From NCBI GenBank assembly GCA_947095535.1, contig OX352773.1, positions 73,240,591 through 73,304,590 on the forward strand: a stretch of DNA of 64,000 bases, read 5' to 3'. The notes under the pieces are model-generated. The model was not told where the DNA came from. It ran no database searches and worked only from the letters and a program-made list of their open reading frames with translations. Numbering within the stretch: position 1 is the first letter of the stretch; each line of letters starts with the position of its first letter. Below, piece after piece: positions 48,419-60,295 of the stretch. This DNA comes from Poecilobothrus nobilitatus (Eukaryota > Arthropoda > Insecta > Diptera > Dolichopodidae). Made by a program: the position numbers and the translations under genes.

Positions 48419-49310
48419 TAATGTTTTCCAAGCAGAAATTTTAGAAATCCATTCATCTGCTCAGCTGCTGAAAGAATTGCAGACAATAGAATTACATTTT
48501 ACTCTTATAGTCAAGCGGTAATCAAATCTTTGACAACAAGTGTTACCAAACCAAAGCCGATACAGGACTGTCCAGAAGTATTGAAAATACCCTTTGCACA
48601 GAGTACTAACAACTTGATTTGGGTGCCCGATCATGAGGGTATTACAGGAAACGAGCCAGCGGATGAGCTAACAAAGTACGAATCAAAGCTTTAACTAAGC
48701 ATTGGGAATATCCCATCTTACCATGTACCTGTACAAGCCCTTCGATTTAATATTAAGAAGAACTTCCTTGAGTTGGCTTTCAGAAGGCGGTCGTAACTAA
48801 CAGGTGCAACTTCGAATACAACCCGAGCCCTATGGCCGGATTTGAGTTTTAAAAGATCCGAATGCATATTTTCTCTCTCTAGACCGGAAATAAGACAATT
48901 GATTGGAGTTATTACTAGCCATTATCTTATCGGTAGACATGTTAAAAGATGAGGTATGCATGTGGATTTTAACTGTAGATTTTGCAGAGAAACTGAAGCG
49001 ATAGAGAGTGTGGAGTATTTTTTCTGTACCTGTTCTTGTATAGTCTGTCAAGCAAAAGGCGGAAATATATCGGTATTTTCTTTTTCCAAGATTTAGTTCA
49101 CCTCTCTGACATGGATCTGAAAAGCCTTTATCAGAGTTGAATAATGATGGTATAAATCTAGGAAAACTTAATACAAACTTCGGCCGAATAGGTTCTCCTA
49201 CGTTTTGAAGAATCGCTTTTACATTGCTATCGCTACTTGACCAAACGAAATAACCGAACAATAAATAGTTTAGAAGCAGATAATTCTGTGTTTGATTATA
49301 TGATTGCATC
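48419..49310 (+). pseudogene. LINE (I/Jockey group) RNase H and C-terminal region
   Basis: This is the RNase H domain of a non-LTR retrotransposon in broken frames. It runs CNVFQAEILEIHSSAQLL, a frameshift, then ITFYSYSQAVIKSL (the usual 'SDSQAAI' strand, second catalytic acidic position altered to Y), then LIWVPDHEGITGNEPADEL, which is the classic W-V-P-G-H-x-G-I-x-G-N-E-x-A-D signature with G changed to D. After a stop comes the typical follow-on region with PEIRQLIGVITSHYLIGRH and the zinc-knuckle-like CRFCREETEAIESVEYFFCT. RNase H removes the RNA strand of the RNA:DNA hybrid during retrotransposition. RT and endonuclease are absent (5' truncation). The 159-codon frame on the opposite strand is only its antisense shadow. 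Confidence 0.8.
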
Positions 49311-52300
49311 TATTAATAACAATTGGCATAAAACTGAATTTACAAAGTAATCAATTCCTGAAAATAATATCTAATAAATTAATAATAGCTCTTTAATAAA
49401 AGCTCTTTGTAAGTTTAAATGTATTTCAAAAATCTATATCACTATGTCAGTACCAAGCTATAATATCGCAGAAAACATGTTGCTGCAAAGCTATCATAGA
49501 AATTCGTCGCTAAAATCACATATTTTTGTAATATTTTGGAAAACGATAAATCACTTTTTCTACAACTTTTTTGAATTTCTAGTTCTAGTTTAATTTGTCG
49601 TTTCCAAAGTCATTTAATACAAACTTTTAAAAATTTTGTATTAAATCAAATATTGCATGTATATTGGAACTAAATTATATAGGTTAATATAGGCGGGATT
49701 GGTAAACTTAATGATTAAATCAGGCGATATCGATAGAAATTCTACCATCTATTTGGAAACAAACTTTTTAATCAGTTAATTTATAAAAATTAAATTAAAG
49801 TGTTTTATATAGAACATTTTTACGTGATATATAATTTTGGTTTGTTTTCTGCTGCTAAAATATTTTCATAAAAAAAAACTATAATCTCATTCTCATCTTA
49901 TTTTTTCTAAATATCATCACACTATCTAATCACAAAAAGCCATTAAAATGATGTAAGACTTGTCATCATATATACTTAAAACTTTATTTTCAATACTTTT
50001 TATTAAATTATATGACAACCGCATTTTTTGTCCTTTTCTTCTTTTATCTTTGTCACATTTTAGAATATTTTGTTCAAATTTCTTCAGCTTATCTTATTTT
50101 TAGAATATTTTTATTATATCGATATCTATTCGAAAAAATCGAAAATATCGAATGCATTTTTAAAGGCACAAAAAAATCGGTACATTTCATATTTTTGATA
50201 ATTAAATTTTTTTTTTTTCGTATCACTTTAAATAAATCACCTCTAAAAAAAAAAACAATATTCTTTTAAAATAATACACCAAAAATTGATATTACTTTAT
50301 ATCAATAAATCAATTAAAAATATCAAAAATATCATTCATATAACGTTATGTTCATTTTAACATCATTGATTTTTTTTATTTTTTGCAAATGTTTTTACTG
50401 AATTGGCCAGGATACATTATCTAAATAAAATTATACGTGATTTTTCCCCCTATACATTAATACACCATTCTAAACCAAGAAAAAAAAAATAGATAATCCA
50501 TCCTTATAACAATATTCTAAACTTTTCTCTTCACAAAAATAAAAAAAAAACATAACCTTAAAATAAAAATTGTGCAAAAATTATGCAGATTCCCATAAAT
50601 CCTTGTTTACACCATTTGTTTATCAAAGATCAAATCGCATAAAATTAACACTCTCACGCCAGTTTCACTCCCCCCCACAAACAAAATAACATCAATAACA
50701 TTGAAAAAAATATACAAAGTGCATATTTTAAAACAGAAAAAAAAAAAAAAAATTTTTTTTATTATTTTTCTTTTACTTTTGATTTAAACAAAGTCAAATC
50801 GGAAAAATTAATGATATAAACTTTGTCATCACAACACAACTTTAATTTATAACACTGTTGTATATAAATATAACAAAAAAAAAAGAGATCATATTAAAAC
50901 AAAGCGCCAAAAAACAAAAAAAAAAAAAAAAACCAATACTCCTAATAATATCATCTTGCACCATTAGATTGGTGCTTTTAACACCATTCAAAAATGATTA
51001 TCCTGGAAGGTATATCATTCAAAATAAAAACAAAAATCATTCTAAAAAGTAAAACACTCTTCAAATGAAAAATCTATTGGTATTTAGGATTACATACCTA
51101 TACCTAAATATGCAATATAAGTACCAATATATACATATATGTATATGAAATATTTGATATATATCTCAAAACTCTTTTAATAATTTAAAGTAAAATTCTA
51201 AAAGAAGAGAATAAAAAATCAACGATATGAATATACCATGTCAATATCATATCTATTTTGTTTTTTTTCTCGTTTTTTTCTTTTATTCTTTTTTTTTTTC
51301 TCACTTTCCAATTTGTTTTCACGAACCGCCGCCACACCAAATATAATGAAATATTTGTGCATATAAACATTAATTTATCATACCTCAAAATAAAAATTTA
51401 TTCCTATTATAGTTCAGATATTTTAATGCTATAAGAATGTATCTGACTGACAGTACTTTTCTTCCTTTTTTTTTTGTAGCTCTTCTTTTTTTTTTTTTTT
51501 GTTTGCTTTGTAACACTCCTAGCCGATTAATATTGTCTATTTCCTATACATATTTTGTTTTTTGTTTATTTGACTTTTTTTTTATTTTTTTTATTTTTGA
51601 AATTCAATAACTTCCGAAAAAAGACAAAACCAACAAAAAAAAAAAAAAAACAATCTTTTGCTCTGCTCTATTGCTCTTATACTCTATATTTTTTTACTTA
51701 AAGCAATAATCGTATATAAACTTTCAAATTGATTTTTTGTCCTTTTTGTTTTTTGAAACAAAGAAAAGCAAAAAAAGAATTGAACTTTTTAATCCATTTC
51801 TATTGATGTCTTTTTGGTGTCCTGTGTGATAAAACATGCAATTGTAGAATAAAGAAAAATAAAAAAAAAAATGAAAAAGGAAAAAGGAAAATAAAAGAAA
51901 GAAAAACACAAAAAAAAAAATCATTTAAAAATTCATTTTCCCTATCATAGTACAACTGATGTCATCAAAACGTGTCATAACCCCAAATAGAATGAATGAT
52001 ACCAAAATACAACGTACTATTAATGTTATAAGGAAACATGTATATTTTTTATTTTGGAAATTTTGTAGTTTTGTTATTTTTTTCTTTGTTTTTTTTTTTT
52101 GTATTCAACTATAGATAGTCAATCGGAAATAAATTATTTCTGTAGTATTATTCCATTATGTCGTTTCGAAAAAACGAAAAGATTTTATTCTCTATAGACA
52201 TTTGAACGAATAAAAAAAAAAAAAAAAATTGTTTTTTTTTGCATTCATTTTAAATGCTATTTTTGCTGTATAAAATATTTGTGTACTTATATATGTATAT

Positions 52301-53490
52301 ATAGAAATGATGTTAAGGACTAAGGTGTAAATTCCTATCAACAAAAACCAAAAAAAATTTTTTTTGTTGTTTTGTTATCAAAAAAACATAACAAAAATAA
52401 TACATTGTAACATTCTAAGATTTTTTTATTTTTTTTTTGTTTGTTTTTTTATTGAAAAATTGATGAAATATATGGATGGAGATGGAGTATAGATTGTTCT
52501 GAATTGTATTAAAAACAAAAAAAAAAAAAATTAACAAAATAAAGGAAGGATATCATTTTGAATTCTTTAATGGTCATACTTTAAAGTAATTCTTTGTACA
52601 TATATAGAAATATGCACTTTAAACGAAATATTTTAGAAATTTTTTTTGATACTTTAATGGATTGAGCTTAAAATGTACCTAATGGTTTAATTGTTCTTTT
52701 TTTTTAATTAATTAATTTTTTATATTAATTTTACAGTCTTTAGTTATTATTAAATTTTTCACCCGTATATTTTTATTTTATTTTTTTTTAACATTATAAT
52801 AGTGTCCTTTTTATCGTGTTCTTACAAATATCGTCTGTTTTAATGAAACACTTATTTATTTTCTGAATCCAATTTAATATATAATACATAATTTCTTCTT
52901 AGTTTAACACTTAGATACAATGTGATCTATAATATAATTTAATCAACACTTAACTTAACTTCAATATCTTAATTTAATTATAATAATTATAGACAACTAC
53001 GTTGAATGCATCTTATTGCACCGGAAACCAAAAACTAACTAATTTTTTTTACCTATATACATATGTGCACATGTGATAACTTATCACAGCATTATACGGA
53101 TGATGTAAAAACTGTAGTTAATTTCGAAATAATTAATAAAAAAATGTAAATATAGGGTGTGAGGCAAAATGTAGATCTGAATTCTACATCATCCACCGAA
53201 TTCTCCTAAGTGAATTCAAAATTTTTTTAAAAACTTCTTCTATTAAAAATGTTCGTTCTGAAAGGAGTCGTTATAAACGTCAATCTTAGATAGATAATTA
53301 GATAAATTATGCTTAGTTAAATATACCTCTGATTACTTTTTGGATATTTTTTGTAAATAATATAAAAGCGCTGTTCATTTCTTACATATAGAAATAAGAC
53401 ACTAACTATAGGTACCACAGTATGTATAATGATCTGATTTGGTTAAAACATGAAGAATTTAAACATAGAAGGCTGCAGAAATTAAGATAA
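49311..53490. other. AT-rich non-coding DNA
   Basis: No supported gene in 4.2 kb. Homopolymer density is high at 50690-52450. A small GC-richer island (CACGAACCGCCGCCACACC, 51321-51339) and ATGTAGATCTGAATTCTACAT-like near-palindrome at about 53170-53190 are the only departures. Confidence 0.55.
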
Positions 53491-53499
53491 CAAATATTT

Positions 53500-53684
53500 T
53501 TTTTTTAATTTATTCTAATGCTAAATACTAAGTGTGACAAGATAATTACCCAGCCTTTTAATTCTAGGCGTGGCTCTAAATGTCGTAAGGGGGAATTATA
53601 CTTAAGAAGACGTGTGTGGGATTAAAATCCACATTCCTTCGGTGTTTACAGAATACGATCTTACTTACTAGACCAGCGAGACTT
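53500..53684 (-). mobile_element. SINE-A copy 6, old
   Basis: On the minus strand the head CTCGCTGGTCTAGTAAGTAA, box B region (GTGTGGATTTTAATCCCACA, decayed), stem with CTTAAGTATAATTCCCCCTT, then ATTTAGAGCCACGCCTAGAA and a T-run on the plus strand. CAAATATTT at 53491-53499 and 53685-53693 is the target duplication. The decayed box B makes it transcriptionally dead. Confidence 0.75.
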
Positions 53685-53693
53685 CAAATATTT

Positions 53694-54377
53694 ATTTTAT
53701 TATGTATTTTATCTCTCGACCATAAAAGTAAAAGGAAATAAAGTATTCCTTAAATAATTATATGTGTTTCAAAATTTAAAAAATAATAATAGTCTGATCC
53801 GATATTCAACTAATAACGGTCCAACTTACTAGACATACATCCCACTCTTCACACCACATAACACATTAAATTCTTATTGTAAAATTACAATATTAGAAGA
53901 ATAAAAGAGAAGATTTACAGAAGTATACAGAACATAAGTTTTACAGAAGTATTTTTTGTTTATACGGAAAGAAAAATTTATTGCCGAAAAAAAATTGAGC
54001 CGCAAACAAAATTTATACCGGTTTTCATCCCAAATAATCCTAGAATATAAAAAAAAACTATTCGACAGATCAGAATAAGAAAATTATTAGCTATTAGCTA
54101 TTATCTCATTAAAATTGGTTCAGTAATTTTTGCTAAAAGTCTTCCTAAACTATTGTGTGGAGGAAAATAAGCTTATTATGTAAAATATATATGATTCAAA
54201 AATAAAAAAAATGGAAAACCTTATACATAAAGTATGTACTTACAATAAAACTTAACTTAATTTTAAAATCTAAATTTAACTAGATTAAATATAAATTTAA
54301 ATTTAACTAGATTAAATACAAGTTTTTATTAGAGCTGTTTTGCTATGAGATTAGAATTGAAATTTTCTGTTGTTGTA
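53694..54377. other. AT-rich non-coding DNA
   Basis: No supported gene. TAAATTTAACTAGATTAAAT is tandemly duplicated (first at about 54271-54290, again 27 bp on). Confidence 0.5.
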
Positions 54378-54734
54378 TTAATTTTTTTTAGAATGATGAC
54401 AATATCCCTGCACCAATAGTCGTCCTATGGCTACAAGTCTTATTGGAACTTTTGGCTTATCTTTATGAGACAAAACTTTTGTATTAAGGATAGAAGTCAC
54501 AATATAAGTTTTAAACTTTTTCAATTGGACTTTTGATGAAGCAAGTAAGGAAATGGAATGGAATTTTTCCAATGGAACTTTTAATCCTGCATCGGTGACA
54601 ATATTTGATTTTAGATAAAAGATATTTGTTGGATGATAAAATGGTAAGTTATACATCATTTGTAAAGTACATACAATTTTTATAATATAAAACTGCATAA
54701 GTAAATATTTTGTTTTAAAAGAAACTGCATTCAT
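54378..54734 (-). CDS. Unrecognised 118-codon ORF over a duplicated segment
   Basis: The frame starts MNAVSFKTKYLLMQFYIIKI and continues with VTDAGLKVPLEKFHSISLL, SSKVQLKKFKTYIVTSILN and KVPIRLVAIGRLLVQGY. Composition is varied, unlike poly-A/T frames. Its middle (54447-54602) recurs at 55270-55432, where the protein reading partly survives (VTDAGSKVPMEKFHSISLL) before a frameshift. Substitutions between the two copies are partly conservative, hinting at descent from a coding sequence, but one copy is broken and no family is recognised. It may be a transposon protein piece or simply an open stretch. Confidence 0.25.
   Translation of the reverse strand: MNAVSFKTKYLLMQFYIIKIVCTLQMMYNLPFYHPTNIFYLKSNIVTDAGLKVPLEKFHSISLLASSKVQLKKFKTYIVTSILNTKVLSHKDKPKVPIRLVAIGRLLVQGYCHHSKKN
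54447..54602. repeat. Duplicated 160-bp segment, copy 1
   Basis: Runs from AACTTTTGGCTTATCTTTAT to CCTGCATCGGTGACAAT and matches 55270-55432 with scattered changes and a 7-bp length difference. Same orientation, about 825 bp apart. Confidence 0.85.
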
Positions 54735-54984
54735 AAATTGTTCAAAAAATTAACTTAATTTTCTATTTTAATTATGAATTATTTATTTTTCTCCCTAATT
54801 AACAGCCTTTTTTAATTTTTTATTTATTCCAGCTTATATTATGTTCTAAAACTATGTAAATACAACTTTGAGAATAACAAATGGGAATACACACTAGTGA
54901 CCAAACAAGTTAGAAAATATGATAAATGAAGATTATGCTGGATAAATGAAGATTTCTCAAGTGAACCGTAGAGTGCCCAGAATT

Positions 54985-56245
54985 TTATGCGAACCAGAAA
55001 AATATGCGTAAGTTACATCAGATAATTGACCAGCTTACTAACCAAAACATCAAACATAAGCAGCCAGTGAGAAACCTAAGAGGCGATCTCATAAAAAATA
55101 GAGAAGTCCAAATAAACAGATGGAAGGAACATTTCGAGGAACATAACAACATAGAACCTGAGAATGACAAAATGAAGAAGAAAGAGAAAATATTAACCAA
55201 ACCTTCAGAATATCAGACAATGAATCAGTTCTATCTGAAATTATAGAAGCGGTCATGAAATTGTAGAAAAACTTTTGACTTATCTCTATGAGACATAACT
55301 TTTCTATTAGGATTAAGGATAGAAATCCCAATATAACTTTTTAGACTTTTTTAATTGGATTTTTGATGAAGTAAGTAAGGAAATGGAATGGAATTTTTCC
55401 ATTGGAACTTTTGATCCTGCATCGGTGACAATCAGTGTGCGGCAAGATTAGATATCATTCCCAATTATCAACGCAACAACTTCACCCTCATATAATGGCA
55501 GTTTAGCTAGAGAAAAGGATGCCAATATCATGGAAATAAGGCCTATTAATCAAATTACCAAAAAAGGTCGACTTAACATACTATGACAACTGGAGGGATA
55601 TAACCATTCTTAATGCAATATCCAAAATTATAATTATAATAATTCAAGGCTGGATTGGAAAAATAGAAACACAGATACGTGAAGAACAAGCTGGCTTCCG
55701 TCCTCAAAGATGTTGCGTTGAGCAAGCCAACCCACTATGCATAATCGCAGAACAATCTATAGAATGGAGATTACCACTATATCTAGTATTCATAGATTTC
55801 AAGAAGGTCATTAGACGTGTTGAAGTATGGAAAGCACTTAGAAGAAGAGGAGTTCCAATAAAAATTATACTCATCATTAAATCGCATTCATAAACAAATG
55901 CCTTAGAATTGTATGCAGGATATTCAGGCCTAGGACAGAATAGAGATCTATGGAACTTAGCAGGAGAACAACCAATAGCGCACCAAATTAGAAAAAGGAA
56001 ATGGAGGTCAATACGAATAGGCACACGCTGCGGAAACATCAAAAAAACATATCGAGAATGGCCCTTGAATGGAATCCGCAAGGCTTCAGAAGACGTGGTC
56101 GGCCAAACAACACCTGGCGTAGAACAATAACGATGGAGCTAAACTCAATAGGTATAACCTGGGAGAGTGCAAAAACAACAGCACCTAATAAAGTTCTATG
56201 CAAGTGTCTAGTGAAGGCCCTATGCTCCCAAGAGGAGTAAGCAAA
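54985..56245 (+). pseudogene. LINE endonuclease-RT element, internally deleted and interrupted
   Basis: Blocks in order are: the pre-RT linker (NREVQINRWKEHFEE at about 55102-55146; SDNESVLSEIIEAVMKL at about 55212-55262); then the 160-bp insert; then RT motifs AARLDIIP, a PKK..LTYYDNW block, IREEQAGFRPQRCCVEQAN (about 55676-55732) and EWRLPLYLVFIDFKK, where the D at 55795-55797 is the motif A catalytic aspartate. At about 55890 the palm is lost, including YxDD, and the text jumps to FINKCLRIVCRIFRPR, then HTLRKHQKNISRMALEWNPQ, RRRGRPNNTWRRTITMELN and the terminal VKALCSQEE with stop. Several frameshifts. Same family as 35490-36150. I leave the clade open (RTE- or CR1-like). Confidence 0.8.
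55270..55432. repeat. Duplicated 160-bp segment, copy 2, inside the LINE
   Basis: It sits between the LINE residues AVMKL and AARLDIIP, which are almost adjacent in intact relatives, so it was inserted into the element. No clear target duplication or A tail marks its edges. Confidence 0.8.
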
Positions 56246-57900
56246 AAAAATAATATGTACTTTAATTTTATTAAAAATTTCAAACCTATAGCTAAATCCA
56301 GCAATTTCACAAATTCTCAAGAATGGTATTTGTTAATGCAGTCTGTAGATATATAAATGATTTTCGACATAAATTATATTTTTATCAATTATAGTATATA
56401 CACTGTTATATTCAATACCACGACACTATTATATTTATATTTTTAATATTTAAAAATTAAGCTTATGTATTTCTTTTACTTTTATTAAGAAAAATTTTAA
56501 ACTTTATTTTATATCATCAAAAAAAAAAATATCGTTTGATAGAACAACCAACAAAACTATTTTATTATTACTATTGCAACATGTTTTATTACTGTTGTGT
56601 CTGTTGTTAATGTTATACTGTTACAAAACTATTACGATATATCAATATGTATTTTACATTACTGTCCCATTGTATTGTAACAGTTTGCAATGTTTGATTT
56701 AGTTGTTTTTTTTTTTATTAACATTTTTTTATATTCTGTTATATTGAATATTCTGTAATTTAAAAATTTGAACAGACGTTTTTCCTTTATTCAATTTATA
56801 ACAGGTAAACAATATTTGGATTATTATCGTGTATTAAAATTTTAACAAACAGTATAACAGTTACTGAACTGTTATTTTGTATGAGAATTTATAATATAAT
56901 ACACATATGTACACTTTGTACAGTACAAAAATTGTAAATAATTTTGTTTTCATATTGTATTATTGAATGTTAAATTCTAATTCGAATTTTTTTCAATATT
57001 TGTATTCAATACCAAATGTTTGGTCATCGTTACTTACTCATCATCATAAGTCATCATAACATAAACACTCTCTCATCTGTGCAGAATTAATTTTATATTA
57101 ATAAATACTATGTGTTTGTTTTTTTTTTTTTCGAATATCCAAACATATAAACATTACATTTGTTTATAATTTTTTTTTTAACAGTTGCTCTCTGTTACTT
57201 TTACAATAATTCAGTAAAATTTATTATTTTTTAAAGTTTATATTATGTTTGCATCTTTATTTCAATTTCAATATAATATTGAAAATATATATTTACATGT
57301 ATAGTGTTAGTATAATTGTATACTGTATAAGTATAGTACGTAAATTGTCGAAGTAAGTTGAATAAAATGATATCAAGAGAGCTCATTTAAATTGTTTTAT
57401 TTTTATTTTGGTTCTCTTTTCCGTATAAGCAACAAACCCTTCATATTAATTACAGAAACAAAAAAGAAAAAAACAAAAAGAAATCTAAAAAAAAAAGTGA
57501 CAGAAAAAAAAAATATGTATTTAATAGTAAATTTAGACGATTTTGTGTTATAGATAAGTTATTTATAAGTAAATGTAATAAGTATATACAGTATATCTGT
57601 TTAAAAAAAAATTTTGTTAATATAAAATTATATTTAAGTGGATATAGAGAGTACAACAAAACAAAAAAAAACAAAATATAAAAGAAAAGAGAATTAAAAT
57701 TGAGAGATTGATAAAAATAAAAAAAAAGGAATAGACGACGACGATTGAGGTGTACATATTTCATTGTTCACATGATTGTATTGCACACGAATCGAACAAG
57801 CGATTATTAAAAAAATCAAAAAAAAAAAAAAAACAAAAATAAATAGATTTATGTATATATAAAAGTATTAAAAAAAAAATTCGTATATATTATATCATAT
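56246..57900. other. AT-rich non-coding DNA
   Basis: No supported gene. TCTCTCATCTGTGCAG at 57069-57084 resembles a splice acceptor but no coding frame follows. Confidence 0.5.
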
Positions 57901-57909
57901 AGGTTATTA

Positions 57910-58940
57910 TAAGTACTTCGCGACTGCAAAGTATCTTGACAATTTTTTTTTTTTTTTTGTTTATTTATATATTTATATTTATTTTATTGTTTTTTATTTT
58001 TTTATTTTTTACTTTTCTACTTCTCTTCTTCTTCATCTTTTCTTTCTTTCTTGTTTTTGTTTTTCTACTACTACTTCATCATCATCATCATCTTCTTCTT
58101 CTTCTTCTTCTGTTTCTTTATCGTCTTTTTCTGATTATTGCTCTTGTTGTTATTAAATATTGTTAGTGTTGTTGGTGTTGCTGCTGTTACTGTTTTTTAT
58201 TATTACTTTTATTTTACTTGTGAGTTGTGACGTTCTTTTCTTTTGTATTTTGTATTTTATATTTTTTTTTTTGTTTTTTATACGTTTCTCATTTTTTCTT
58301 TCTCTTCTTTTGTTATAATTTTTTATTTTTTTTTTTATTTATTTAATATATATTTATATGTATATTTTTTTTTTTTAGTTCAACTTCGATATTCGAATAA
58401 GATTTTCTTTTTGTTTTTTGTGTTTTTTTTTTTTTGATTTTTTATATTGTTTTTAAGATACATGCGAACATGAATATATCTTTAGACACATTTTTTTTTT
58501 TTTTTCGATTATATGCCGTTGTATTGTTGTTGTTGTTGGTATAGTAAAATTATTATAAAAAAAAAAAAAAAAACAAAAAAAAATAAAAGTTATAATAATA
58601 ATAAAATAAAATAAAAAAAAAAAAAAAAAGAAATATATAGATATAATTTCACAAACAGAAAAAAAAAAAAAAAAAGCAACATTTATATGTCTCATTTCCT
58701 ATGATTCTGACAAGATGGTTGTTGGTTTTGGTCTTAGTTACGATATTGAAAATTCAGTCATCAATTGAACTCAAAACGGATAAGAACAAATTTGAAATTG
58801 AGCTCTTCGTTGTTTTGTTTTTTTTTTATATTATTAAAATTGTATTTGTATGTGCCCACATTTCTGGTTGTTTTTCACATGGATTTTTGCATTCTTTTTT
58901 TTTTTTTTTTGATCGGAAAATTAGTTATTAATTAAAGATA
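57910..58940 (+). other. UTR-like tract with mixed microsatellites
   Basis: CTT/CAT triplet runs (58072-58110), TTGTTG runs (58148-58190, 58518-58540) and islands of normal complexity (TACTTCGCGACTGCAAAG, 57914-57931; 58695-58805) differ from the simple A/T background. A frame opening MILTRWLLVLVLVTILKI at 58701 looks signal-peptide-like but runs into poly-T. The tract precedes the coding exon at 60173 on the same strand and could hold 5' UTR exons or promoter. This is inference from composition only. Confidence 0.25.
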
Positions 58941-60172
58941 GAATTTTTATTTTTGTTTTTTTTTTAACAAAGAGAACATACATACATACATGATACATAC
59001 ATCTATATAATAATATATAGTAATATTAATTTAAGATATATATTATCTAGTGTTTAAAAGATGTGTTAAAATAAAATTAATGAAAAAAATAAAAAAATTA
59101 AAAAACATGAAAAATATAAATTAAATTAATTAATTATATTTATATTTTAATATTAAAGCAAAAAAAAAAAAAAATACAAAACAAAAAAGTTGAACTTTAT
59201 ATAAATGTCAAAATATGTCAAATATTAAAATGATGAGATAGTTAAAGTTTTGTGTTTAAAAAAAAAAAAAAAATGAAAATAAAGTAAAATAAAAAAAAAT
59301 AATTTGTAATATGTAACGGAATTTTATGTTGCAATCAATTTTTTTTTTTTTTTGTTTTTTATATAAAATTTTTTATAATATGTATGTGCATAAAAAAGAA
59401 GATGAGAAATTCTTCTACTTTATTCCGTTTTATATACTTACAGATATTTATTTCTATAAAATTTTGAAATAAATTAATTTAAAAAAATATAACATAATGG
59501 TTATTAATAAATAAAATTTTATAATTTTATGATTTTCATAAAGTTAAAATTTTGAAAACAAATAAAATAAATAATCAATTAATTAAAAATAAAGAGAGAA
59601 AAAAAATGGAAATAAAGTCATTAAAATTAATTAAAACAACAAAAAAAAAAATAAATAAATAAATGAAATTTATAATTATAGTGAATATCAAAATTTAAAT
59701 TAATATCCATATTTTTAATATAAAATATAACTATGTTATATAGTTTCAAAATAAGAAACAAAAATCAAAAGGATACTTCAGATATAAAAAAAAAAATATA
59801 TATAAATATTCATATTAAAAATATAAAAATAAACTAAAAAATAAAAAAAATAAAAATTGACATCTACTATAAAAGAAAAAAAAAATTAATTAACAATAAA
59901 TAACAAAAATAAAAAAAAAAGTTTTATTTTTTTTTTTTAAATTAAAGAATGGCAAATCTTAAAGATAAATTTATTTGAAAAATATATAAACGATTATGAA
60001 AAATGTCTTGTTAAATTTAAAAAAAAAAAAAAGTTTTTTTCTATATAGTGACAATAAGAAAAATAATTCAGTTTTTTGTTTTTTTTTTATTTTTATTTTG
60101 TTCATGTTTTTCTTTTTCTTAAATAATTTATAACTTTTATATAAAAAAAAAAAAAAAAAAAATTTTTAACGA
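58941..60172. other. A/T-homopolymer tract upstream of the exon
   Basis: Almost wholly A and T. The last bases before the ATG are AATTTTTAACGA. It must include the proximal 5' UTR or a preceding intron if the exon is real. Confidence 0.4.
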
Positions 60173-60295
60173 ATGCAGCCATCTTCGCCTCAAGCAAACG
60201 GTGGAACTGCCGATATGGATTTAACGGCTGTTCAATCAATGGATTGGTTTTTAAAAAAAGAACGAATCTATTTATTAGCACAATTTTGGCAACAG
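60173..60295 (+). CDS. First coding exon of an unidentified gene (41 codons, partial)
   Basis: The ATG at 60173-60175 opens a frame of 41 codons that ends exactly at CAACAG|GTACA, a good splice donor, giving a phase-0 intron. The peptide begins MQPSSPQANGGTADMDLTA and ends MDWFLKKERIYLLAQFWQQ. The first part is short, polar and flexible; the last 19 residues look like an amphipathic, perhaps coiled-coil-forming helix. Base composition is plainly balanced compared with the DNA on both sides, the strongest coding contrast in the window. No upstream in-frame continuation is needed because a stop precedes the ATG in the A/T tract. A next exon is not visible before 64000, so the first intron exceeds 3.7 kb. 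I cannot name the gene; a nuclear or adaptor protein is possible but unproven. Confidence 0.65.

Noticed and set aside
48830..49309. 159-codon minus-strand ORF, longest in the window
   Set aside because: Antisense to a recognisable LINE C-terminal region on the plus strand; no independent signature.
55704..56081. 125-codon minus-strand ORF
   Set aside because: Antisense to the RT pseudogene.
57069..57084. Splice acceptor TCTCTCATCTGTGCAG starting a coding exon
   Set aside because: No open frame of balanced composition follows.
57450..57764. 104-codon minus-strand ORF rich in F, L and Y
   Set aside because: Low-complexity A-rich DNA; hydrophobicity comes from poly-T codons.
58243..58695. 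Phenylalanine-rich ORFs on both strands
   Set aside because: Homopolymer artefacts.
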